Source of the DNA: Eubacteriales bacterium
Lineage (GTDB): Bacteria > Bacillota > Clostridia > Oscillospirales > CAG-382
Direction: 5' to 3'
Length of the DNA stretch: 64,000 bases
NCBI GenBank assembly: GCA_028705495.1
Contig: JAQWDK010000006.1
Coordinates: 1 to 64,000, forward strand
The position numbers were made by a program, and so were the translations under genes. A model generated the notes under the pieces. It was not told the DNA's origin. It made no database searches and was given only the letters and a program-made list of their open reading frames with translations. Below are positions 41,805 through 50,148 of the stretch, piece by piece; within the stretch, counting starts at the first letter, position 1, and the number at the start of each line of letters is the position of its first letter.

Positions 41805-41933
41805 TCGCATACCGCCTATCTTTCGGAGCTTGAGCCTAAGCTGTAACGGCAGGAGGCATTGTCCTTTTTGTCACGTAGGCATGCATATAAAACAGGTTCA
41901 ATGTTAGAGAGGAGTTCTCCGGCACTGAGCCTT
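41651..41933 (+). repeat. 283-bp duplicated segment, copy 1 (with hairpin repeat C)
   Basis: Covers the last 150 bases of the radical SAM gene and 130 bases behind it. About 96% identical to 61848-62128. Its right end, GGTTCAATG to CACTGAGCC (41894-41931), folds like the hairpin of copies A and B. Inside, CTGTAACGGCAGGAGGCATTGTCC resembles the sequence just behind the recombinase stop codons at 48495 and 56142. Confidence 0.9.
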
Positions 41934-42064
41934 TGGGGTTGATTTTGGTGTGGCAGCTAAATTTTAACACATTTGGAGCTGTTTCTGCACTTTTTTATTC
42001 TTTATTTACTGTAACACATCTATTGCAATACTACAACCACATCAAAGAAGAAGTGGAGACAGCA

Positions 42065-42093
42065 TTGACACTCTATCAGTGTTGTGATATAAT
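42065..42093 (+). promoter_or_regulatory. Consensus promoter of the opp operon with inverted repeat in the spacer
   Basis: TTGACA (42065-42070), exactly 17 bases, TATAAT (42088-42093). ACACT (42068-42072) and AGTGT (42078-42082) form an inverted repeat between the two boxes, where a repressor would block polymerase. Confidence 0.8.
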
Positions 42094-42189
42094 TTCTAGT
42101 ATGCTATTCGGTTAATAAAACATCACACGGTATTTTATTCATTTCTGACCGATTTATTTAGCTATTTCCGAAGGGAGCTCGTATACTCG

Positions 42190-43119
42190 ATGAAATCAAA
42201 ACTATTAGGATATATTCTGAAGCGGCTTCTGCTTGCGATTCTTACGATATTGGCAGTTATAACCATTACGTTCTTTGTCATGCATGCTGTTCCAGGAGGA
42301 CCTTTTGTAAGCGAGAAAGCGATTTCTCCGGAGGTTCAAGCGGCGCTTGAGAAGAAATACGGTCTGGATAAATCCGTTCCCGAGCAGTATATCACATATC
42401 TGAAAGATATTGTCACCAGATTTGATTTCGGACCGTCGCTTAAAATGCGCGGACGCGATGTCATTGAGGTAATCGGAAACGGTCTGAAGACTTCCGCGAA
42501 AATCGGCGTCATTGCCTCCGCCATAGCACTTGTGTTCGGAATTGTGCTCGGAGCCGTCGCCGCACTGCGGAGAAACAAACTGATAGACCGTATTATAATG
42601 ATATTCACAACCGCTTTCGTGTCAATGCCGTCGTTTATTATGGGCTCGTTTCTATTATTGGTGTTTGCCGTCAGTATGAAAATCCTTCCGGCAAACGGTT
42701 CGACCGCGGAAGGTCTGATACTTCCGGTAATAACACTTTCGTTGTCCCCGCTTTCGCACATAACACGTCTTACAAGATCGTCGATGCTTGACGTGCTCGG
42801 TCAGGACTACATTCGCACAGCAAAGGCAAAGGGCGTTTCGGGTATAAAAATACTATTCGGTCACGCGCTTAAGAATTCGCTTATCCCGGTTATCACTTAT
42901 TTCGGCCCTATGCTTGCTTATATCGTAACCGGTTCGCTTGTTGTTGAGCAGATTTTCGCGGTTCCCGGCATAGGTGGAAACTTCGTCAGCAGTATAACAA
43001 ACCGTGACTACCCTCTTATTATGGGGACAACCATCATACTCGCCGCGCTGATAGTTATCATGAACCTTGTCAGTGATATACTTTACAAGTTCGCCGACCC
43101 GAGAATAACTCTGGAATAA
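42190..43119 (+). CDS. oppB: Oligopeptide ABC transporter permease OppB
   Basis: A 309-residue permease with six membrane helices, starting YILKRLLLAILTILAVITITFF, the usual OppB/DppB opening. The EAA-type loop contacting the ATPases reads RTAKAKGVSGIKILFGHALKNSLIPV, and the protein ends with the NLVSDILYKFADPRI block. Ribosome site AAGGGAG is about ten bases upstream. First gene of a five-gene operon oppBCDF-oppA; the base composition is richer in G and C than the accessory genes on either side, suggesting a conserved, well-expressed unit. Confidence 0.95.
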   Translation: MKSKLLGYILKRLLLAILTILAVITITFFVMHAVPGGPFVSEKAISPEVQAALEKKYGLDKSVPEQYITYLKDIVTRFDFGPSLKMRGRDVIEVIGNGLKTSAKIGVIASAIALVFGIVLGAVAALRRNKLIDRIIMIFTTAFVSMPSFIMGSFLLLVFAVSMKILPANGSTAEGLILPVITLSLSPLSHITRLTRSSMLDVLGQDYIRTAKAKGVSGIKILFGHALKNSLIPVITYFGPMLAYIVTGSLVVEQIFAVPGIGGNFVSSITNRDYPLIMGTTIILAALIVIMNLVSDILYKFADPRITLE

Positions 43120-43132
43120 GGATAAAATAGAT

Positions 43133-44194
43133 ATGAAGAAATTTCCTTTAACTCTGCATCTTAATGTTGACGCTTTTAATCCCGCAACCGATGCAGAAAA
43201 AGAATATATGGTTCAGATGCGTCCCTCGACGACATTTTTCAAAGACGGTATGAAGCGGCTTCTGAAAAACAAGGTCGCCACAGTCAGTATGTTTGTAATT
43301 ATCATTATCGCTCTCTCCTGTTTAATACTTCCAATGCTATGGCCCTACTCCTATGCCGAACAGCTCGGAGTCAAGCTCGGGAAACCGGTTGACAATTCAT
43401 ATAACAACCTCCTTCCATTCCAATACGGAGAGACCGAGATGGCAAAAATAGCTTCCGGGCAGTCGGTTTTCCCGCATATTATGGGTACCGATTCCGCCGG
43501 GCGCGATTACTTTATTCGTATAGTATATGGCACGAGAATATCTCTAGCTGTCGGATTCTTTGCAAGTCTTATCGTTCTTATTCTCGGTATGACCGTGGGC
43601 TCTGTCGCAGGATACTACGGAGGTAAGGTAGACCTGATCATAATGCGTGTTGTCGATATCATTTATTCGCTTCCCGATATGCTAATGGTCATTCTGCTTG
43701 CCGCGGCACTGAGGCAATCCGGGTTGGCAACAGCAATTGAAGGCACGGTTCTCGAAAAAATCGGAAGCAATATAATCAGCCTTTTTATAGTTTTCGCACT
43801 TTTATACTGGGTCTCTATGTCAAGACTTATCAGAGGTCAGATTCTCTCGCTCCGCGAGCAGGAATATGTGCTTTCCGCAAGAGCAACCGGAGCGCGCGGA
43901 CGCTGGATAGTCACAAAGCATCTCATACCCAACAGTATCGGCGTTGTGATAATTTCTACCGCTCTTCAGATACCGAGCGCAATATTCACGGAAAGTTATC
44001 TTTCCTTTCTCGGACTCGGAGTCAACGCCCCGATGCCCTCACTCGGGTCGCTTGCATCGGACGCACTTAACGGAATCAGTTCATACCCTTACCGTCTGAT
44101 TATTCCAGCAGTAGTAATATCACTCATCGTGTTGTCACTCAATCTCTTCGGTGACGGTCTGCGCGATGCGTTCGACCCCAAGCTAAATAACTAA
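43133..44194 (+). CDS. oppC: Oligopeptide ABC transporter permease OppC
   Basis: A 353-residue permease. The N-terminus carries about 40 extra residues before the first helix (MKRLLKNKVATVSMFVII), as in OppC rather than DppC. The long extracytoplasmic loop contains HIMGTDSAGRDYFIRIVYGTRISL, a strong family marker, and the ATPase-coupling loop is ARATGARGRWIVTKHLIPNSIG. It pairs with OppB to form the pore. Thirteen bases separate it from oppB. Confidence 0.95.
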   Translation: MKKFPLTLHLNVDAFNPATDAEKEYMVQMRPSTTFFKDGMKRLLKNKVATVSMFVIIIIALSCLILPMLWPYSYAEQLGVKLGKPVDNSYNNLLPFQYGETEMAKIASGQSVFPHIMGTDSAGRDYFIRIVYGTRISLAVGFFASLIVLILGMTVGSVAGYYGGKVDLIIMRVVDIIYSLPDMLMVILLAAALRQSGLATAIEGTVLEKIGSNIISLFIVFALLYWVSMSRLIRGQILSLREQEYVLSARATGARGRWIVTKHLIPNSIGVVIISTALQIPSAIFTESYLSFLGLGVNAPMPSLGSLASDALNGISSYPYRLIIPAVVISLIVLSLNLFGDGLRDAFDPKLNN

Positions 44195-44209
44195 GAAAGA
44201 GCAAGAACT

Positions 44210-45232
44210 ATGGCATTACTCGAAGTAAAGAATCTGCAAACATCTTTTTTCACCAACGCCGGAGAGGTGAGAGCAGTTAACGGTGTCTCCTTCAACCTCG
44301 ACCGCGGCAAGGTGCTCGGCATTGTCGGAGAGTCAGGTTCCGGAAAATCGGTTACCGCTTATTCTATCATGCAAATACTGGCGCCGACAGGAAAAATTGT
44401 TGACGGTTCGATAAAATTTGACGGTCAGGAACTTGTAGGTTCCGGCGAAAACGTTATGAAAAACATCCGCGGAAACCGGATATCAATAATATTTCAGGAT
44501 CCTATGACTTCTCTTAACCCTACGTATACCATCGGGCATCAGCTTATGGAGGCAATACTGCTTCATACAAACCGTAACAAGAAGCAGGCTTATGAGAGAG
44601 CTGTTGAAATGCTTCGCCTCGTAAACGTAAACGAGCCCGTAAAAAGAATGAAGCAATATCCCTACGAATTCTCCGGAGGAATGAGACAAAGAGTCGTCAT
44701 TGCAATGGCACTCGCCTGCGAACCCGACATACTTATCGCAGATGAACCCACCACAGCACTTGACGTTACGATTCAGGCTCAGATTCTCGACCTTATGAGT
44801 TCCCTCCAGAAGGAGCTCGGAATGGCGATTATTCTGATAACACACGACCTCGGTGTTGTGGCGCAGATGTGCGATGAAGTTATTGTCATGTACGCCGGAT
44901 CAATCTGCGAACAGGGTACCACCGACGAAATCTTCTACCGTCCGGCTCACGAATACACCAAGGGCCTTATGCGCTCGATACCCACGGCAAACACCGCAGG
45001 AAAAAAGCTGCATCCGATAACAGGAACACCTATAGATCTGCTCAATATGCCGAAGGGCTGCCCATTCGCTCCGAGATGCGAAAGAGCCATGAAAATCTGT
45101 CTTAATCAGCGCGCGGAGAGATACGACCTTGAAGGACCGCATCAAGCCGCCTGCTGGATGAATCTGAAAAACGCCGTCGAATCCGGAGTTACTAGGATTG
45201 AACCGTTAAAAGATAACACAAAGGAGGTCTAA
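44210..45232 (+). CDS. oppD: Oligopeptide ABC transporter ATPase OppD
   Basis: 340 residues. Walker A is GESGSGKSVT, the signature FSGGMRQRVVIAMAL, Walker B ILIADEPTTALDV and the H-loop ITHDLGVV. The C-terminal extension has the oligopeptide/dipeptide-specific motif KGCPFAPRCERAMKICLNQ with four Cys, which holds a 4Fe-4S cluster or zinc in this family. Fifteen bases from oppC; its stop is followed within three bases by the oppF start. Confidence 0.96.
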   Translation: MALLEVKNLQTSFFTNAGEVRAVNGVSFNLDRGKVLGIVGESGSGKSVTAYSIMQILAPTGKIVDGSIKFDGQELVGSGENVMKNIRGNRISIIFQDPMTSLNPTYTIGHQLMEAILLHTNRNKKQAYERAVEMLRLVNVNEPVKRMKQYPYEFSGGMRQRVVIAMALACEPDILIADEPTTALDVTIQAQILDLMSSLQKELGMAIILITHDLGVVAQMCDEVIVMYAGSICEQGTTDEIFYRPAHEYTKGLMRSIPTANTAGKKLHPITGTPIDLLNMPKGCPFAPRCERAMKICLNQRAERYDLEGPHQAACWMNLKNAVESGVTRIEPLKDNTKEV

Positions 45233-45235
45233 AAA

Positions 45236-46225
45236 ATGGATAAAAATATATCGGACCGTCCTTTACTTGAAGTAAAGCACCTGAAACAGTATTTCGATAT
45301 CAACATCAGCCTTTTCAAATCCAAACCGTTGAAAGCAGTAGACGATGTTTCATTTGACATCAAAAAGACCGAGACTCTCGGACTTGTCGGAGAATCCGGT
45401 TGCGGAAAGACCACCGTCGGGCGCACGATACTCCACCTCTACAAACCTACTGCCGGAGAAATAATTTATAACGGCAAGCCGATTGTTTCAGCATCCGACA
45501 TCGCAGGTTTCCGTAAAAAAGCCGCAATGGTCTTTCAGGACCCGTATTCATCGCTGAATCCGCGTATGACAGTTTCCGATATCATCGGAGAGCCGCTTGA
45601 CGTTCACAAATTGTATTCCAAGAAGGAAGAACGGCGCGATAGGATTCTGGAGCTTATGGATCATGTCGGACTCAACAGCGAACACGCTTCGCGCTATGCT
45701 CACGAGTTTTCCGGAGGTCAGCGTCAGAGAATCGGAATTGCACGCGCGCTTGCTGTAAACCCGGAATTTATTGTCTGCGACGAGCCGGTATCAGCGCTTG
45801 ACGTTTCAATTCAGGCGCAGGTTATAAATATGTTCGACGAATTGCAAGATAAACTCGGTCTGACCTACCTTTTTATCGCGCATAACTTGCTTGTAGTCAG
45901 ACATATCAGCGACCGTATCGCCGTTATGTATCTCGGAAAAATAGTGGAGCTTGCCGATGCCGCCGAAATTTACGACCATCCGCTTCATCCCTATTCGAAA
46001 GCGCTTATGTCCGCCGTTCCGCAGCCCGACCCGCAGATTGCACGTGCCAATAAGAGAATAGTGCTTTCGGGGGACATTCCAAGCCCTCTTAACGCTCCGT
46101 CGGGGTGTGCTTTCCGAACACGCTGTCCATACGCCACTGCGCAATGCGCACAGGAACTTCCGGAACTCAAGGAAGCCTCCCCCGGTCACTTAGTTGCTTG
46201 TCACAGGGTGTCAGAAATCAACTGA
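45236..46225 (+). CDS. oppF: Oligopeptide ABC transporter ATPase OppF
   Basis: 329 residues. Walker A GESGCGKTTVGR, signature FSGGQRQRIGIARAL, Walker B FIVCDEPVSALDVS, H-loop IAHNLLVV (Asn in place of the usual Asp), and the C-terminal motif GCAFRTRCPYATAQCAQE. The substituted core DPYSSLNPRMTV is normal for OppF. AAAGGAGG, inside the last codons of oppD, is the ribosome site, so translation is coupled. Confidence 0.96.
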   Translation: MDKNISDRPLLEVKHLKQYFDINISLFKSKPLKAVDDVSFDIKKTETLGLVGESGCGKTTVGRTILHLYKPTAGEIIYNGKPIVSASDIAGFRKKAAMVFQDPYSSLNPRMTVSDIIGEPLDVHKLYSKKEERRDRILELMDHVGLNSEHASRYAHEFSGGQRQRIGIARALAVNPEFIVCDEPVSALDVSIQAQVINMFDELQDKLGLTYLFIAHNLLVVRHISDRIAVMYLGKIVELADAAEIYDHPLHPYSKALMSAVPQPDPQIARANKRIVLSGDIPSPLNAPSGCAFRTRCPYATAQCAQELPELKEASPGHLVACHRVSEIN

Positions 46226-46323
46226 ACACCCTATTTGACGATTTAAAGCCTAAGCGGGATCTGGTGCAACACATCCCTGACTGGACTTTAAAAATAAAAA
46301 AAATAAATTTTTGAAAGGAAATC

Positions 46324-48093
46324 ATGATGAAAAGAGTAGTTTCTATTCTTTTAGCCGCACTTATGCTTCTCTCGTTGGTATCATGTGGGGATAAAAAATC
46401 GGCAGAACTTGCACCACCGACAATAAAGTACCTTTACAATACCAGCGATGCCCACAAAGCTATCGGTGAGTATCTCCAGAGCGCTCTGGCGGCTGCAGGT
46501 TTCACAATGACGCTCGAAAACCAGGAGTGGAACACCTTCCTTAACACTCGTAAAGACGGCAACTATGCTATTGCAAGAAACGGCTGGCTCGCCGACTATA
46601 ACGACCCGATCAGTTTTCTGGACATGTGGACCTCCTACTCCGGAAACAATGACGTTCAGTTCGGTAAAGGTGCTCACGCAAATCTCAAGATGTATAGTGT
46701 TGACCTTACACCCTATGGCGGCGCAAAGATTGAGAACGGCACATGGGCTGAGACCTATGACGTCCTTATGGGACTTATCAAGTCCAGCACCGATGAGGCA
46801 AAGCGTTTCGAAATGATGCACATAGCCGAGGATATGCTCATGAATACCGGAAGCATCACTCCTCTTTACTTCTACACAGACCTTTATATGCTTGATGATT
46901 CGGTTGAAGGCTTCTACTCCAACCCGCTCGGATACAAGTACTTCATGTATTCCAACGTAGACAGCAAGACCGATAACATCAACGTATGTCTCGCTTCCGA
47001 GCCCGACACACTTGACCCGGCTCTCAACAGTTCCGTTGACGGTGCTACAATGATCGCGCATCTTTTCTCCGGACTTGCAAAATGGGTAAAGACGGAAGAC
47101 GGCAGACTTGAAATAGTTGCCGACTGCGCAAAAGAGCTCGTTGAAGGAACTATAAACGACGACGGAACGGTTACTTACGTTTACACTCTCCGCGACGGTC
47201 TGAAGTGGTCCAACGGCGAAGAACTGAAGGCTTCCGATTTCGTAAATTCCTGGAATCGCGCAGCATCCGAGGAACTCGCCGCAGATTACGGATATATGTA
47301 CGAGATAGTTGACGGTTACGGCACAGATAAGCTCAACGCCGTTGCCGATGATGCTAACAAGACCATCACCGTTACCATCATCAACAGTGCCAAGTACTGG
47401 AATGAGCTCCTTGCTTTCCCGTGCTACTTCCCCGTACACAGCTCCGCATTCACAGATGAAAAGTGGGCTACAAAGCCGGAAACCTACATCAACAACGGTC
47501 CTTATGTAATGGATTCCTGGGAAAACAAGAGCAAGATAGTTCTGAAAAAGAACAGCAATTACATTGACGCCAACGAAATAACAATGGAACAGATCACCTG
47601 CTACCTCTCCGACGATGCCAACAACATGCTTGCAAACTTCAAGAAGGGTGACTGGCAGCTTATTGATGACGTTCCTACGAACGAAATCGCTGCTCTTAAG
47701 AGAGATTACCCGACAGAGTTTACAGTATCAGGTCAGATCGGTACTTACTATGTATGCTTCAACATAAACTTTGACCTTCTTCCCGGCTCAAACCTCGCAG
47801 GTGTTGAGAAGGAAAAAGCTCAGGCTGAAATCCGTAAGGCAATGGCACTTCTATTCGACAGAAACTACATCGTCGAGGAGATTGCTCAGGGCGGACAGGT
47901 TCCCGCTTCCTCGTTTGTGGCTATGGGTCTGACCGATGCCAACGGATCGGGCGAATTCTATAAGCTCGCAAACAAGGCCGCAGGCAACAGCTACTACGGC
48001 TATTACGATACTTCCAAAGAAGCTTTCGAAGGCAACACCGCAAAAGCTCTCGAAGTACTCAAAAAGTATTATAAGCTTACGGTTGCCGACTGA
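46324..48093 (+). CDS. oppA: Circularly permuted oligopeptide-binding lipoprotein OppA
   Basis: The 589-residue lipoprotein has an intact signal and lipobox (LVSC, Cys21). Residues 31-210 (PPTIKYLYNTSDAHKAIGEY, NGNYAIARNGWLADYNDPIS-like text, LYFYTDLYMLDDSVEGF, NPLGYKYFMY) correspond to the final third of normal cluster C peptide-binding proteins, which ends in just such a YFMY strand. Residues 215-589 (INVCLASEPDTLDPALNSS, YTLRDGLKWSNGEELKASDF, NGPYVMDSWE, EIRKAMALLFDRNYIVEEIA, AKALEVLKKYYKL) correspond to the normal beginning and middle. Together all parts are present once, in swapped order, in one frame. Ribosome site GAAAGGAAA; a terminator follows. It should bind peptides for OppBCDF if it folds. 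A tandem duplication followed by deletion of outer parts explains it; an assembly error must be excluded. Confidence 0.88.
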   Translation: MMKRVVSILLAALMLLSLVSCGDKKSAELAPPTIKYLYNTSDAHKAIGEYLQSALAAAGFTMTLENQEWNTFLNTRKDGNYAIARNGWLADYNDPISFLDMWTSYSGNNDVQFGKGAHANLKMYSVDLTPYGGAKIENGTWAETYDVLMGLIKSSTDEAKRFEMMHIAEDMLMNTGSITPLYFYTDLYMLDDSVEGFYSNPLGYKYFMYSNVDSKTDNINVCLASEPDTLDPALNSSVDGATMIAHLFSGLAKWVKTEDGRLEIVADCAKELVEGTINDDGTVTYVYTLRDGLKWSNGEELKASDFVNSWNRAASEELAADYGYMYEIVDGYGTDKLNAVADDANKTITVTIINSAKYWNELLAFPCYFPVHSSAFTDEKWATKPETYINNGPYVMDSWENKSKIVLKKNSNYIDANEITMEQITCYLSDDANNMLANFKKGDWQLIDDVPTNEIAALKRDYPTEFTVSGQIGTYYVCFNINFDLLPGSNLAGVEKEKAQAEIRKAMALLFDRNYIVEEIAQGGQVPASSFVAMGLTDANGSGEFYKLANKAAGNSYYGYYDTSKEAFEGNTAKALEVLKKYYKLTVAD

Positions 48094-48164
48094 TTACAAA
48101 ATCTCTCCGGGTACTCCTTATGATTTGCACTAAGTAAGGGTAAAATTTATATAAGCATACGGAG

Positions 48165-48204
48165 AATAACCCCCTGCCCGTTTATACGGTCAGGGGGTTA
48201 TTTT
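48165..48204 (+). terminator. Intrinsic terminator of the opp operon
   Basis: AATAACCCCCTG (48165-48176) pairs perfectly with CAGGGGGTTATT (48191-48202), then TTG. A second hairpin with AAAAAGCAGT and ACTGCTTTTT (48214-48237) follows at once. Confidence 0.9.
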
Positions 48205-48309
48205 GATGCAATAAAAAAGCAGTGTAAACTGCTTTTTGCTTATTGCGGTAAGACGAGCACTACTCTTAAAGAAGCTAGTGCGGAGCTTTGGAACGATGAC
48301 GAAACATTA

Positions 48310-48495
48310 ATGGGATTCCTAAATGATGCTTTAGCAATTGGAGGTATGCTGTTTGAACTGATGGAAATCTATGAACTACTTATAACATTTAATGAAAAGT
48401 TGTGGAATGCCGCCATCAGTCAGGTTACAGTCAATGATGACGGAAGGATTGTATTCCATTTCAAAGACGGGAAGGACATTACCGAAATACTGTAA
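48310..48495 (+). pseudogene. C-terminal fragment of a large serine recombinase (A)
   Basis: About 55 residues (AIGGMLFELMEIYELLITFN, EKLWNAAISQVTVNDDGRIV, FHFKDGKDITEIL) match the end of the recombinase at 55306-56142. The frame runs in from the left through an unrelated 25-residue stretch (CGKTSTTLKEASAELWNDDE), so this is a chimeric remnant without the catalytic domain. Confidence 0.8.
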
Positions 48496-48618
48496 CGGCA
48501 GAGGGTAGAATCTTTACAAGTTCCGGATAAATGATAACAATCTGATAATTTCTTGCTGTATTGCTTGACTTTACGACTCTTTCTTTTGATAATGTCTGTT
48601 CAGAAGGAGGGGCTACTA

Positions 48619-48747
48619 TGACAAAAGAACAAGCTGAAGCGGAAATAAAGTACCGCTTAGTACGATTAGCGTTTTCTAATCTTCGTGAAAAAAATATGAT
48701 TGCAGATACATTCAACAACCACCCGCGATATGGTGTGGGAGTGCAAT
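48619..48747 (+). pseudogene. Fragment of a SHOCT-like small protein associated with recombinases
   Basis: AAGGAGG precedes an ATG at 48619; the 42 residues (MTKEQAEAEIKYRLVRLAFS, then NLREKNMI) start like the small SHOCT-type proteins found beside multi-recombinase modules of Clostridia. The second half no longer fits and runs into recombinase B sequence, so it is probably truncated. Confidence 0.5.
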
Positions 48748-49102
48748 AATAAAAAGTCGGGGCGGACAAAATGTGCCAGCATCCATGTGTATGATAATGA
48801 GATGCAATATGCGGTAAAACTCGCTTTGGTAAAACTGTTAAGTAGATATGGTAATACAATCTCGAGCTGTAAAGAAATTTGGGATGCCGAATTTGGCAGT
48901 ATCCCGGATGACATACATTGTTATTTCGACCGTTTCAACAATTTACCGCCGAACAGTGTTTTGTTTGACAATACAATTATTCGTGTGCTAATTACAACAA
49001 TAAAAATTACGAGCAGTCATAACCTTATATTCTGCTTTCTTGATGGCAGTTCATTTCGTTATCGCATCTCCTCCGAATCTCCGAAAGGGAGGCCCAGTGC
49101 AT
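48742..49102 (+). pseudogene. C-terminal fragment of a second serine recombinase (B, copy 1)
   Basis: The frame gives a zinc-ribbon-like start (VWECNNKKSGRTKCASIHVY), a helix (VKLALVKLLSRY), and a closing beta part (SVLFDNTIIRVLITTIKITS, FCFLDGSSFRYRIS) typical of recombinase C-termini. The DNA is nearly identical to 56527-56881. Right of 49102 the two copies diverge completely: here the frame continues into a phage-like protein (ILNLHEMGYTATQICDGTMS). Confidence 0.75.
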
Positions 49103-49234
49103 ACACGAAAAGGAAAAACCATCAGAATATATTAAACTTACATGAAATGGGGTACACAGCTACTCAAATATGCGACGGCACCATGTCCGGGAATATGCTG
49201 GCGGCGAAAGCGGTGGCATTTGAGGTGCTGGAAT

Positions 49235-49531
49235 ATGAGAGAAAAACAGATTGAACGAAAACTGGTGAATGCGGTCAAGGCGGCCGGCGGCATTGCGCCC
49301 AAGTTTGTGTCTCCCGGCTATGACGGGATGCCGGACAGACTGCTGCTCTTTCCTGGTGGAAGGATGGCTTTCGTAGAAGTGAAAGCGCCGGGAGAAGAGC
49401 CGAGACCGCTGCAGACGGCAAGACACAGGCTACTTAGAAAACTTGGCTTCAAGGTTTATGTGCTTGATGCAGAGGCGGACATAGACAAAATTGTGAAGGA
49501 GGTGATGCCGGATGAAGTTCATACCACATGA
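49235..49531 (+). CDS. Phage VRR-NUC domain nuclease
   Basis: The frame is open from 49142, but GAGGTG seven bases before the ATG at 49235 gives a 98-residue protein: MREKQIERKLVNAVKAAGG, then PGYDGMPDRLLLFPGGRMAF and VEVKAPGE. The catalytic signature is the PDR-(x)n-EVK pair of the PD-(D/E)xK VRR-NUC fold. Such stand-alone nucleases sit between replication and packaging genes in siphophages, usually right before a SNF2-type helicase, whose remains follow here with overlapping start. Confidence 0.85.
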   Translation: MREKQIERKLVNAVKAAGGIAPKFVSPGYDGMPDRLLLFPGGRMAFVEVKAPGEEPRPLQTARHRLLRKLGFKVYVLDAEADIDKIVKEVMPDEVHTT

Positions 49532-49625
49532 GTACCAGAGAGCTATGCAGTCGATTACATCGAAAAGCATAAAAACGCCGCAGTCCTCTTGGATATGGGC
49601 CTCGGCTGAGCAAGACGGTCATTAA
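49512..49625 (+). pseudogene. Broken start of a phage SNF2/DEAD-type helicase
   Basis: The ATG at 49512 overlaps the nuclease gene. MKFIPHEYQRAMQS is the typical helicase opening. Shortly after, the frame is lost: the expected text EKHKNAAVLLDMGLG is found in another frame and the Walker A Lys is deleted. The frame stops at 49625. Terminase, portal and capsid genes that should follow are missing. Confidence 0.75.
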
Positions 49626-49629
49626 CGAA

Positions 49630-49710
49630 GACGATACAAGCGTCCCGGTATCTGCTATAACAGGCTGGTACACGCAGGTTTATGAGCCGACGTTCACAGC
49701 TTTACCATAA
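49630..49710 (+). pseudogene. C-terminal fragment of a phage tail tube protein
   Basis: Twenty-six codons ending at TAA 49708-49710 read GWYTQVYEPTFTALP, a sequence expected at the end of a siphophage major tail protein. Position, directly before the tail assembly chaperone gene, fits the usual gene order. A deletion from the helicase to here joined the two. Confidence 0.5.
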
Positions 49711-49728
49711 TGGGGGGTAATTAGAAGC

Positions 49729-50148
49729 ATGGATAACATCATAAATACTACTGACAGAAGCGCAAAGATAACAATAGGTGGTAAGGAATACGAGATGATC
49801 CTTACCACAAAAGCCACAAAGGAGATAGCGTCGAGGTATGGTGGACTTTCTAATCTGGGCGAAAAGCTCATGAAAACTGAGAACTTCGAATTGGCTCTAG
49901 ATGAGGTGGTGTGGCTCATTACGCTGCTCGCCAATCAGTCGGTGCTGGTACACAATTTGCAAAACCCCACTCAGAAACGCGACTTGCTTACAGAGGAAAC
50001 GGTAGAGCTACTTACATCACCGCTTGAACTTGCTGTTTACAAGGATTTCATCATGGAAGCAATGCTGAAAGGTACAAAGCGGAATGTTGAGTCCGAGGAA
50101 GATAGCGTCACTGGTGGTTCCACATCAAAAAACGCACAGGTCGGTTAA
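49729..50148 (+). CDS. Phage tail assembly chaperone, G-type
   Basis: The 139-residue protein (KITIGGKEYEMILTTKATKE, IASRYGGLSNLGEKLMKTEN, VVWLITLLANQSVLVHNLQN) fits small tail assembly chaperones of Gram-positive siphophages, the equivalent of lambda gpG. These coat the tape measure protein during tail growth. Ribosome site GGGGGGT is about ten bases upstream. Near its end the zero-frame codons TCA AAA AAC contain the slippery heptamer A-AAA-AAC (50127-50133), used for the -1 frameshift that makes the longer GT form. The phage around it is decayed, so it is likely a relic. Confidence 0.82.
   Translation: MDNIINTTDRSAKITIGGKEYEMILTTKATKEIASRYGGLSNLGEKLMKTENFELALDEVVWLITLLANQSVLVHNLQNPTQKRDLLTEETVELLTSPLELAVYKDFIMEAMLKGTKRNVESEEDSVTGGSTSKNAQVG
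50127..50133 (+). promoter_or_regulatory. Programmed -1 ribosomal frameshift site (A-AAA-AAC)
   Basis: In the G frame the heptamer is split as A AAA AAC, the standard arrangement for tandem slippage. After the shift the next codons are CGC ACA GGT CGG TTA, and the -1 frame stays open to 50339, whereas the zero frame stops at 50148, five codons later. Confidence 0.85.

Noticed and set aside
42065..42093. Resemblance of CTCTATCAGTG to Tn10 tet operators
   Set aside because: Only half of the operator matches and no tetR or tetracycline gene is nearby; the local inverted repeat ACACT/AGTGT is a better description.
41933..42115. 60-codon frame between the radical SAM gene and oppB
   Set aside because: No ribosome site, begins inside a hairpin repeat and overlaps the opp promoter.
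46381..47439. Long 352-codon open frame on the reverse strand
   Set aside because: It lies wholly inside oppA, has no ribosome site and no domain text; it is a by-product of the codon use of the forward gene.
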